Positions 7,625 to 15,154 of a DNA stretch of 20,496 nt are shown here, in pieces. The notes under the pieces are model-generated. The model was given only the letters and a program-made list of their open reading frames with translations, was not told the origin of the DNA and did not search any database. Every line of letters starts with the position of its first letter. Position 1 is the first letter of the stretch. The position numbers and the translations under genes were made by a program. Origin of the DNA: Thermohalobaculum sp039187815. GTDB taxonomy: Bacteria > Pseudomonadota > Alphaproteobacteria > Rhodobacterales > Rhodobacteraceae. The stretch lies in NCBI GenBank assembly GCA_039187815.1, contig JBCCZI010000082.1, positions 1 to 20,496 on the forward strand. Reading direction: 5' to 3'.

Positions 7625-8065
7625 ATGTCGATTGCCGATGAAATCGCAAAGCTGGAGCGGCTGCGGGCCGAGGGAACACTGTCGGATGCGGAATTCGACG
7701 CCGCCAAGAACAAACTCTTGCAGGGCGCGCCGGAGCGCTCGGAGAACAGCACGATCGCCTGGGGCATCTGGACCCTGGTGGTCGTCGTGCTGGTCGCGGC
7801 GGGCGCGGTTCTGTTCATGCTGAACGACCTGTCCGAAGGCGTCAAATTGATCGCAGGCACCTTGGGCCTGGGTGCCGCGGCGGCTGGCGGGGTGCTGGCG
7901 TCGCTCGAGGATATCTCGGTGCTCGGCATTATCGGCTTCGGCGTCGCGGGGCTCGGCATCGCGGCGGTCGCCTTCCTGGGCGTGGCGCCGATCATCGTGC
8001 CCATCGTGCTGGTGGTTGCGGCGCTCGTGGCGCTGTGGACCTGGTTTGGCGGGGTCATCGGCTGA
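7625..8065 (+). CDS. SHOCT domain small membrane protein
   Basis: 146 residues from the ATG at 7625, chosen for its AGGGGGA site; an in-frame ATG at 7607 is possible. The N-terminal segment (about 1-34) is a clear SHOCT motif: IAKLERLRAEGTLSDAEFDAAKNKLL. SHOCT is a short helical oligomerisation domain found at the ends of many membrane proteins. The rest is hydrophobic, with about four helices (roughly 43-63, 70-90, 96-118, 120-142) and no enzymatic motif. This is the only complete plus-strand gene I accept in the window. It lies between livM and livH and faces the VOC gene end to end, with no base between the two stop codons. Function unknown. Confidence 0.85.
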   Translation: MSIADEIAKLERLRAEGTLSDAEFDAAKNKLLQGAPERSENSTIAWGIWTLVVVVLVAAGAVLFMLNDLSEGVKLIAGTLGLGAAAAGGVLASLEDISVLGIIGFGVAGLGIAAVAFLGVAPIIVPIVLVVAALVALWTWFGGVIG

Positions 8066-8830
8066 TCACGCCTCCCATACCGGCGCGCGACCGGGGAAGC
8101 TGTCGTCCTGGGGCCTGACCACACAGAACCGTTGCCCTGTCGGCGCTTCCATGACGATCCAGCGCTTCACTGGGCCCACTTCTCGCGCGCCGAGCGTCTT
8201 TAGCCGAGCGACCTCAGCCTCTTGGTCATCGGTCTCGATGTCGATATGGACCCGCGGTTCGTGATCGACGGACTGCAAGAGCAGCTTTGGATAGCCTTTG
8301 CGATCGGCGAGCACGGCATATTTGCCGTCGGCATCGACTTTGCCTGTCACGCCGAGGGCCGAGGCCCAAAACGCGGTTGCCGGGCCAAGATCTGGGGTCT
8401 GGCAATCGATCACCAGAACGCCGAGTCGTGAGCAATGCGTGCGCCGGCCGGCCTCGAGCCCGGTGCCGGGCGTGCGCTCGGAGGGGCCGTCGTCCCAAGG
8501 CACGACGCAAAAGCCGTGGCCAGACGGTGCGGCCATCACGACCCAATCCTGGACCACGCGGGTCTGGGTGGCGCCGAGCGCCTCCAATCTGGCAACCTCG
8601 GCTGGGACATCCTCGGCCTCTATGTCCAAGTGTACGCGCGAGGTGTGGGTCACCCGCTGCACCTCGACCGTGAGCCCGGGCGCACCCTCGAGCCGTCCGA
8701 GGCGCATGAACGTCTCGCTGCCGGGCGTGGCCTCCATCCCGAGCACATCCGCCCAAAAGCGTGCGGCATCGGGCAAATTGCCCGTCTGGCAGTCGATGCT
8801 GATGCCGCCGAGGCGTGAGCGTGGGGTCAT
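8066..8830 (-). CDS. two-domain VOC (glyoxalase-like) protein
   Basis: 254 residues from the ATG at 8830 (MTPRSRLGG), preceded by a G-rich GGGGGG site; a start at 8875 is possible but lacks a visible site. It contains two tandem copies of a vicinal-oxygen-chelate module of the Glyoxalase_6 kind. Copy 1 runs from GGISIDCQTGNLPDAARFW to VMAAPSGHGFCVV. Copy 2 runs from LGVLVIDCQTPDLGPATAFW to VMEAPTGQRFCVV. Each copy has the RVH(L/I)DIE strand. Such proteins can be metal-dependent dioxygenases, isomerases or resistance binders; no substrate can be assigned. The duplication within one chain gives the full barrel that other families make by dimerisation. It follows livH by 49 bp on the same strand and separates livH from livM. 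Confidence 0.88.
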   Translation of the reverse strand: MTPRSRLGGISIDCQTGNLPDAARFWADVLGMEATPGSETFMRLGRLEGAPGLTVEVQRVTHTSRVHLDIEAEDVPAEVARLEALGATQTRVVQDWVVMAAPSGHGFCVVPWDDGPSERTPGTGLEAGRRTHCSRLGVLVIDCQTPDLGPATAFWASALGVTGKVDADGKYAVLADRKGYPKLLLQSVDHEPRVHIDIETDDQEAEVARLKTLGAREVGPVKRWIVMEAPTGQRFCVVRPQDDSFPGRAPVWEA

Positions 8831-8879
8831 ACCGCCCCCCGCATCGAAAAGGAGAGTGCCGATGCGCGCGGACACCGCA

Positions 8880-9848
8880 TCAGACGCGCTCGATGATCTT
8901 CTCGCCGAAGAGCCCCTGCGGACGGAACAGCAGGAAGGCCAGCGCGAGCATATAGGCGAACCAGTTCTCGGTGGCGCCGCCGATCATGGGGCCGATATAG
9001 AACTCAAAGAGCTTCTCCCCGACCCCGATGATCAGCCCGCCGACGATTGCGCCCGGGATCGAAGTGAACCCGCCCAGCATCAGCACCGGCAGCGCCTTGA
9101 GCGCGATCAGCGACAGCGAGAACTGCACGCCGGATTTCGCGCCCCACATGATGCCGGCGACGAGCGCCACGATGCCAGCCACCGACCACACGACCCACCA
9201 GATCGTCTCGAGGCTGATGCCGACCGACAGCGCCGCCTGGTGATCATCGGCCACGGCCCGCAGCGCCCGACCCATCTTGGTGTACTGGCTGAACAAGGTC
9301 AGCGCGACGACCAGGATCACCGCGACCACGGCTGCCGAAATCTCGATCTTCTCGATGAACATGCCGGTCCAGTCGATGATCGTGTCCGACGGACCGCTCG
9401 GCAGACCGACATCCAGCACCTTGACATTGGCGCCCCACATTAGGTCTCCGACACCCTCGAGCACGAAGGCGAGGCCTATGGTCGCCATGAATAGGATGAT
9501 GCCCTCCTGGTTCACGAGGTTGCGCAGCACGACCTTCACCACCAACCAGGCCAGAACGATCATGGTGGCCAGCGTCGCGAGGATGGCGGCGAGATCGGGC
9601 AGCCCCGCCTCGCCCCAATGGTGCACTTTGGTGCCCCAGATCGCGTTGATCAGATGGGCGAACGGTACCTGGCCGGACTGGAAGCCGACCAAGGTCAGCG
9701 CGGCGAAGAGCGCCAGCACCCCTTGGGCAAAGTTGAAGATGCCGGACGCCTTGAAGATCAGCACAAAGCCGAGCGCCACCAGCGCATACATCACGCCGGC
9801 GAGCAGGCCCGAAATCACCACCTCGAAGAAAAAGAGCAGTTCTCCCAT
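8880..9848 (-). CDS. livH: branched-chain amino acid-type ABC transporter permease (LivH family)
   Basis: 322-residue inner-membrane permease, partner of LivM. The opening is typical of LivH: two-helix start (FFFEVVISGLLAGVMYALVALGFVLIFKASG) running into the conserved FNFAQG segment near residues 38-43. Later parts match the family, including GRALRAVADDHQAALSVG, the cytoplasmic loop that contacts the ATPases, and the C-terminal LMLGGFTSIPGAIVGGLIIGVGEKLFE. About eight helices are visible. The ribosome site TAGGAGGTAA sits six bases before the ATG. Only 4 bp separate it from the preceding small membrane-protein gene. The next gene on the strand is the VOC gene rather than livM, an unusual break. 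Confidence 0.94.
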   Translation of the reverse strand: MGELLFFFEVVISGLLAGVMYALVALGFVLIFKASGIFNFAQGVLALFAALTLVGFQSGQVPFAHLINAIWGTKVHHWGEAGLPDLAAILATLATMIVLAWLVVKVVLRNLVNQEGIILFMATIGLAFVLEGVGDLMWGANVKVLDVGLPSGPSDTIIDWTGMFIEKIEISAAVVAVILVVALTLFSQYTKMGRALRAVADDHQAALSVGISLETIWWVVWSVAGIVALVAGIMWGAKSGVQFSLSLIALKALPVLMLGGFTSIPGAIVGGLIIGVGEKLFEFYIGPMIGGATENWFAYMLALAFLLFRPQGLFGEKIIERV

Positions 9849-9852
9849 TGGC

Positions 9853-10143
9853 TTACCTCCTACCCTCCGCTGCTCTCAACCGGTCGAAGACGCGCCGCAG
9901 CAACATTCGGAACCAGAGCTCGCAGGCCAAGAGACCGAGCCCCAGAACGGCCCCGACACCGAGCAGGATCACCGGGCGCTCCGCGGCCGCGCGCAAAGGC
10001 GTGCCGTTCTGAACGACACCGGCCGCCTCGGGAAAGGTGGTGGCCATGCCGTAAAGGATCGCACAGAGAAAGATGATCGAGAGGCAGACCGCAGATAGTG
10101 TATGCAGCCCGATCGCTTGGCGGTACTCGCTTTGCCTAATCAT
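9853..10143 (-). CDS. small two-helix membrane protein between livG and livH
   Basis: 96 residues, no family recognised. Two hydrophobic helices are clear (about 12-36, LSAVCLSIIFLCAILYGMA; and 57-80, LLGVGAVLGLGLLACELWF), joined by a polar loop and ending in a basic tail (RRVFDRLRAAEGRR). The ATG overlaps the livG stop region by 8 bp and has a GGGAG site seven bases upstream. The next gene, livH, begins 4 bp after its stop. This tight packing says it is translated as part of the cluster. A role as an accessory membrane component of the importer is inference; known Liv systems do not need such a subunit. Confidence 0.75.
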   Translation of the reverse strand: MIRQSEYRQAIGLHTLSAVCLSIIFLCAILYGMATTFPEAAGVVQNGTPLRAAAERPVILLGVGAVLGLGLLACELWFRMLLRRVFDRLRAAEGRR

Positions 10144-10996
10144 GTGGCACTCCCAAATAGGCGTCGATCACCGCTTGGTTGTTGCGCACCTCGTCGGGTG
10201 CGCCGTCGCCGATCTTCTGGCCGAAATCGAGCACCACGACACGGTCGGCGATGTCCATGACGACGCCCATATCGTGCTCGATGAGGACGATGGTGGTGCC
10301 GAACTCGTCGTTCACGTCGAGGATGAAGCGGCACATGTCCTCCTTCTCCTCGACATTCATGCCGGCCATAGGCTCGTCCAAAAGCAGGAGGCTTGGTTCG
10401 GCAGCAAGGGCACGGCCAAGCTCGACGCGCTTTTGCAGGCCATAGGGCAGCCGGCCCACGGGTGTCTTGCGGATCGCCTGGATCTCGAGGAAGTCGATGA
10501 TGCGCTCCACATGGGCGCGGTGGCGGATCTCCTCGGCCTCGGCGGGCCCCGACCACAGCGCCTGCCAGGCGAGGCTGCGCTTCATCTTGGTCAGGCGGCC
10601 CGTCATGATGTTGTCGAGCGTCGTCATGCCTTTGAACAGCGCGATGTTCTGGAAGGTGCGGGCCAGCCCCTGGCGCGCGATCTGGTGCGGACGCAGCGCG
10701 CCCCGCTTCTTGCCGCGGAACCAGACCTCGCCCTCCTGCGGGTGGTAGAAGCCCGAGATGACGTTCAGCATCGAGGATTTGCCCGCCCCGTTCGGACCGA
10801 TGATGGCGCGGATCTCGCCCTCGCGGATGTCGAAGGAGACATCCCGGATCGCCACCACACCGCCAAAGCGCAGCGTGATGTTGCGGATGTCCATGACCGT
10901 GTCGCCGATCTTGCGTGCGGCAATACCATGCGCCTCTTCGGCTTTGGCATAAGCGGCATCGTCCGAGGCGGCCTCGGACACCGGGGCATGGCTCAT
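10136..10996 (-). CDS. livG: branched-chain amino acid-type ABC transporter ATPase (LivG family)
   Basis: 286 residues from the ATG at 10996 (MSHAPVSEAA), supported by AAGGAGAG upstream; an earlier ATG at 11062 has no comparable site. It is the second cytoplasmic ATPase of the importer. Walker A is GPNGAGKSS (67-75), the signature is LPYGLQKRVE (183-192) and Walker B is LLLLDEPMAGMN (203-214), all typical of LivG. An N-terminal extension of about 30 residues, rich in Ala and Glu, precedes the domain and is longer than in E. coli LivG. The gene follows the acyl-CoA synthetase by 76 bp, with a nested inverted repeat between, and overlaps the next small gene by 8 bp. Confidence 0.94.
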   Translation of the reverse strand: MSHAPVSEAASDDAAYAKAEEAHGIAARKIGDTVMDIRNITLRFGGVVAIRDVSFDIREGEIRAIIGPNGAGKSSMLNVISGFYHPQEGEVWFRGKKRGALRPHQIARQGLARTFQNIALFKGMTTLDNIMTGRLTKMKRSLAWQALWSGPAEAEEIRHRAHVERIIDFLEIQAIRKTPVGRLPYGLQKRVELGRALAAEPSLLLLDEPMAGMNVEEKEDMCRFILDVNDEFGTTIVLIEHDMGVVMDIADRVVVLDFGQKIGDGAPDEVRNNQAVIDAYLGVPHD

Positions 10997-11044
10997 GGCT
11001 CTCTCCTTGGGCGATGGATCACGCAACCCGGCATTGCGGCTATC

Positions 11045-11072
11045 CGGCCGAGTACTGTGCAACGCGTTGGCA

Positions 11073-11083
<11 letters not shown>
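11045..11083. other. nested inverted repeat at the acyl-CoA synthetase / livG junction
   Basis: Outer arms CGGCCGAGT (11045-11053) and ACTCGGCCG (11075-11083) are exact complements separated by 21 bases. Within that loop lies a perfect 10-base palindrome, CAACGCGTTG (11060-11069). The structure overlaps the last codons and stop of the synthetase gene. It may act as an RNA processing or attenuation site that sets the ratio of synthetase to transporter. No T-run is present. Confidence 0.5.
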
Positions 11084-13061
<1,978 letters not shown>

Positions 13062-13171
13062 CCCGTCCTCCCCGCGTCGGGCCTTTTGGCTGGCCCTTCT
13101 CCGCTGCGAGGCTCGCATCGCCCCGCGTCTCTGATAAGGACCCGAGACGCGACCATCGGTCAAGGGAAATG

Positions 13172-13185
13172 TGAACGAGTGTTCA
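13172..13185. promoter_or_regulatory. inverted repeat upstream of the synthetase/transporter cluster
   Basis: TGAAC and GTTCA form 5-bp arms around GAGT, a 14-bp dyad about 110 bp before the acyl-CoA synthetase ATG. Its size and form resemble operators of TetR-family regulators of fatty-acid and acyl-CoA genes. A TTGACC box (13158-13163, minus strand) lies just downstream and could be a -35, but the only -10-like sequence (TTATCA, 13132-13137) is 20 bases away, so the promoter itself is uncertain. No regulator gene is in the window. Confidence 0.35.
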
Positions 13186-13212
13186 ATTCGCTTCGGGCCG
13201 GCATGGCAGAAC

Positions 13213-13243
13213 GCAAAACGCCCGCGCCAAAGGCACGGGCGTT
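13213..13243 (-). terminator. intrinsic terminator of the hsp20 gene
   Basis: A 12-bp GC-rich stem (13217-13228 with 13232-13243, one G-U pair) closes a 3-base loop. On the minus strand it is followed by TTTT. It lies 22 bp beyond the hsp20 stop codon. This is the clearest Rho-independent terminator in the window, and it separates hsp20 from the acyl-CoA synthetase/transporter cluster. Confidence 0.85.
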
Positions 13244-13265
13244 CGGTCAGATCGATCAGCTGAGA

Positions 13266-13724
13266 TCAGGCGTCGATCACACGCTTGGCCGAGGCCCCGG
13301 TCGTGATCTCGATGGTCCGCGGCTTCAGCGCCTCGGGGATCTCGCGGACGAGGTCGATGTGCAGCAGCCCGTTTTCGAGCGACGCGCCGCTGACCTTCAC
13401 ATGGTCGGCGAGCTGGAAACGGCGCTCAAAGCCGCGCTCGGCAATGCCGCGGTGCAGATAGATCGGACGCTCGGTCTCGGCCGTCTCGCGCTTGGCGGCG
13501 GTGACGGTCAGCTGGCCTTCCTTGACCTCGATGCCGAGATCGTCCTCGCCAAACCCGGCGACGGCGAGCGAGATCCGATAGGCGTCATCGCCCAGCTTTT
13601 CGATGTTGTATGGCGGATAGCTCGGAACGGCCACATCCGGATTGGTGACCTGGTCAATCAACGAGGCCAGGCGGTCAAAGCCGATGGTAGAGCGATAAAG
13701 GGGGGTAAGATCGACATTGCGCAT
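13266..13724 (-). CDS. small heat-shock protein, Hsp20/alpha-crystallin family
   Basis: 152 residues, a cytoplasmic ATP-independent holdase that binds unfolding proteins. The N-terminus, MRNVDLTPLYRSTIGFDRL, is typical of IbpA-like class A Hsp20 proteins of alphaproteobacteria. The alpha-crystallin domain spans about 37-130, with YRISLAVAGF (50-59), LTVTAAKRE and the hallmark A-x-x-x-n-G-L signature as GASLENGLLHIDLVREIPE. The IEI motif after KPRT is the C-terminal I-x-I anchor for oligomer formation. Expression is very probably heat-controlled: a sigma-32 promoter lies upstream, a structured 90-base leader precedes the ATG, and a strong terminator follows, so the gene is monocistronic. The GGAGGA site is 9 to 10 bases from the ATG. 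Confidence 0.95.
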   Translation of the reverse strand: MRNVDLTPLYRSTIGFDRLASLIDQVTNPDVAVPSYPPYNIEKLGDDAYRISLAVAGFGEDDLGIEVKEGQLTVTAAKRETAETERPIYLHRGIAERGFERRFQLADHVKVSGASLENGLLHIDLVREIPEALKPRTIEITTGASAKRVIDA

Positions 13725-13815
13725 GTCTGTGCATCCTCCGTCAGAAGCGATTGCGTTTGCGACCCCCCGGTCTCGGGCGGGTCTCGATCGGCGCGGTGCC
13801 TGTTGGCCAACCGCG
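13725..13815 (-). promoter_or_regulatory. hsp20 leader, candidate ROSE-like RNA thermometer
   Basis: The roughly 90-base leader can form three hairpins. The first joins CGCGGT and ACCGCG (13792-13797 with 13810-13815). The second joins GACCC and GGGTC arms. The third pairs TCGCT (13746-13750), which fits the UYGCU anti-ribosome-site motif of ROSE elements, with AGGA of the GGAGGA ribosome site (13734-13739). ROSE thermometers are known before Hsp20 genes in rhizobia and other proteobacteria. Pairing was judged by eye only. Confidence 0.4.
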
Positions 13816-13820
13816 ACCTT

Positions 13821-13850
13821 TAGATGGGTGGGCCACCAGCGGGCTTCAAG
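13821..13850 (-). promoter_or_regulatory. sigma-32 (RpoH) heat-shock promoter of hsp20
   Basis: On the minus strand, CTTGAAG (13844-13850) and CCCATCTA (13821-13828) are separated by 15 bases. This matches the RpoH consensus (CTTGAAA, 11-16 bases, CCCCATnT) almost fully. It would start transcription near 13814, about 90 bases before the hsp20 ATG. The -35 lies within a small palindrome, GGGCTTCAAGCCC (13841-13853), immediately after the protease stop codon. Confidence 0.8.
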
Positions 13851-13858
13851 CCCAAGCC

Positions 13859-14632
13859 TCAGTCCAGGATCGCCAACACCTCGGCAATCGCCGCGTCCAG
13901 CCGGACGGCCCAGGCGATCGGCTGGCCACGGCTCCTGCTCATGGCCGAGATCACCGCCACCAGCCGCCGCTCCCCTTGCACCAGGGCAAAGAGTGGCGAG
14001 CCAGACGCGCCGAAAGTCACATCGCAGCCGAGTGCCAGCACCGCCGCCCGGGCGCCGCGGACATCGCAGCCCTCCTGCCGGGTCAGCGCATGGGCCCGGT
14101 CGCGGCGATAGCTGACCAAGGTCAGCGGCCCGCGCACCGCCGCCGCCGGCGCGACCTTAAACGGCGGGGCATCGGCCGCCGGGATCGGCCGGCGCAGGCG
14201 GATCAGCGCCAGATCTGTGCCGATGCGGGCAAGTTCGTCCAGCCCCTCGCGCCCATAGCGCGGATGCACGGCGATGCTTTTCGCGTCGCTGAAGCCCACC
14301 ATCTGACCCTGACGCCAGCCGGCGACGAAGGTGACATTGCCCGGGGCATAGTGCCGCCCCGTGCGCTCTGAGATCAGGCAATGGGCTGCGGTCAAAACGA
14401 TATCCGGGGCGATCAGGGTGCCGGTGCACATGCCACGCTCGGAGAACGACGCTATGTTGACCCGGCCCACACCGCGCCAGGCCGCATGCTCCTCGGCCGT
14501 GAGCATCCTGCGCCGCTCGAGCAGTTCGAGCGCCGACGAGGCCGGGGGTTCCGGAGAGGCTGCCCCGACCGGCAGCTCGACACCAATGGCCAAACACAAG
14601 GCCAAACACACACATCGCAGCACTGACGGCAC
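13859..14632 (-). CDS. exported trypsin-like serine protease
   Basis: 257 residues from a GTG at 14632, chosen because GAGGGGG lies five bases upstream and the resulting N-terminus is a signal peptide (VPSVLRCVCLALCLAIGVELPVGA, cleavage near residue 25). An open frame reaches 15046 but would overlap the preceding gene almost entirely. S1-family (chymotrypsin fold) features are clear: LTAAHC with His84, GTDLALIRL with Asp140, and GASGSPL with Ser210 as the triad. The serine motif is GASGSP rather than the classic GDSGGP. Cys69-Cys85 and Cys189-Cys203 could form disulfides, fitting a periplasmic or secreted enzyme. No PDZ domain is present, so it is not DegP-like. It follows the DUF2147 gene by 10 bp and is probably co-transcribed. 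The substrate is unknown. Confidence 0.88.
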   Translation of the reverse strand: MPSVLRCVCLALCLAIGVELPVGAASPEPPASSALELLERRRMLTAEEHAAWRGVGRVNIASFSERGMCTGTLIAPDIVLTAAHCLISERTGRHYAPGNVTFVAGWRQGQMVGFSDAKSIAVHPRYGREGLDELARIGTDLALIRLRRPIPAADAPPFKVAPAAAVRGPLTLVSYRRDRAHALTRQEGCDVRGARAAVLALGCDVTFGASGSPLFALVQGERRLVAVISAMSRSRGQPIAWAVRLDAAIAEVLAILD

Positions 14633-14642
14633 AATCGCCCCC

Positions 14643-15035
14643 TCAGCCGTCCACACGGGTCCAGATCTGTCCGCGGCAGACCAGACCGAGCAGCGCACAG
14701 CCCGAAACTTCAAGCCGGTTGGCGTCCAGAAGCTCCATTTTGGCATCATAGGTCTCGTCGTCATCGGGCGCCCAGATGGAGCCGTCCTCCCAGCGGTTTT
14801 CACCGGCCGGGGCCATGTCCATGATGATGGCGCGGCCCACCAGCTCTTCGCGCTTTGGGCTGTTGCTCTCGACAATGGTGCCGCAGAAATTCGGGCCGCA
14901 TGGTTCGATCGAGACCTGGATGAAACGGCCCTTGTCATTCGGCTCGCTCTTCCAGAGCCCGCTGGGATCGGCAAAGGCTGTGCCGGCCAGGCCAACGGCC
15001 AAACCGAGCGCGAGCAGCAACGGCGCGGTGCGCAT
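14643..15035 (-). CDS. exported DUF2147-type protein
   Basis: 130 residues from the ATG at 15035, with GGAGGA six bases or less upstream. Signal peptide: MRTAPLLLALGLAVGLAGTAFA, cleaved before DPSGLWKS. The mature domain of about 108 residues begins GLWKSEPNDKGRFIQVSIEPCGPNFCGTIV, which matches the DUF2147 pattern (G-x-W ... C-G-x-x-x-C-G-x-I). That family is a small calycin-like beta-barrel of unknown function, exported to the periplasm. Two cysteines in PCGPNFCG and two in GCALLGLVCRG could form disulfides. It is followed by a secreted protease 10 bp downstream. A terminator-like hairpin and a possible -10 box lie in its leader, so it may have its own promoter. Confidence 0.82.
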   Translation of the reverse strand: MRTAPLLLALGLAVGLAGTAFADPSGLWKSEPNDKGRFIQVSIEPCGPNFCGTIVESNSPKREELVGRAIIMDMAPAGENRWEDGSIWAPDDDETYDAKMELLDANRLEVSGCALLGLVCRGQIWTRVDG

Positions 15036-15052
15036 GGATCCTCCATTGATAA

Positions 15053-15073
15053 AACGGTCCCCTCGCGACCGTT
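15053..15073 (-). terminator. hairpin with T-run before the DUF2147 gene
   Basis: AACGGTC (15053-15059) and GACCGTT (15067-15073) pair perfectly around seven bases, and the minus strand continues TTTATC. It lies about 80 bp after the stop of the 396-residue gene and 18 bp before the DUF2147 ATG. It could be the terminator of the upstream gene or a leader hairpin/attenuator. A 7-bp stem with a four-T run is a weak terminator. Confidence 0.45.
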
Positions 15074-15081
15074 GAGCGCCC

Positions 15082-15087
15082 AGTATA
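15082..15087 (-). promoter_or_regulatory. possible -10 box of the DUF2147-protease pair
   Basis: TATACT on the minus strand, five of six matches to TATAAT, lies about 50 bases before the DUF2147 ATG. No good -35 is seen at 17 bases. If used, the adjacent hairpin would be at the very 5' end of the transcript. Confidence 0.25.
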
Positions 15088-15154
15088 ACGCTGTGGCGTC
15101 CTCCGCGCGAGCCCTGCTGCGCCTGCCGTAACGGCACCCAGAGCCGCCCGCCCA

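Noticed and set aside
7530..7679. N-terminal extension of the 40-codon frame up to 7679
   Set aside because: It would overlap the SHOCT gene start and its ribosome site, and it lacks its own translation signal.
13862..15046. Extended 395-codon version of the serine protease
   Set aside because: The extra N-terminal part overlaps the DUF2147 gene in another frame; the GTG at 14632 has a ribosome site and gives a proper signal peptide.
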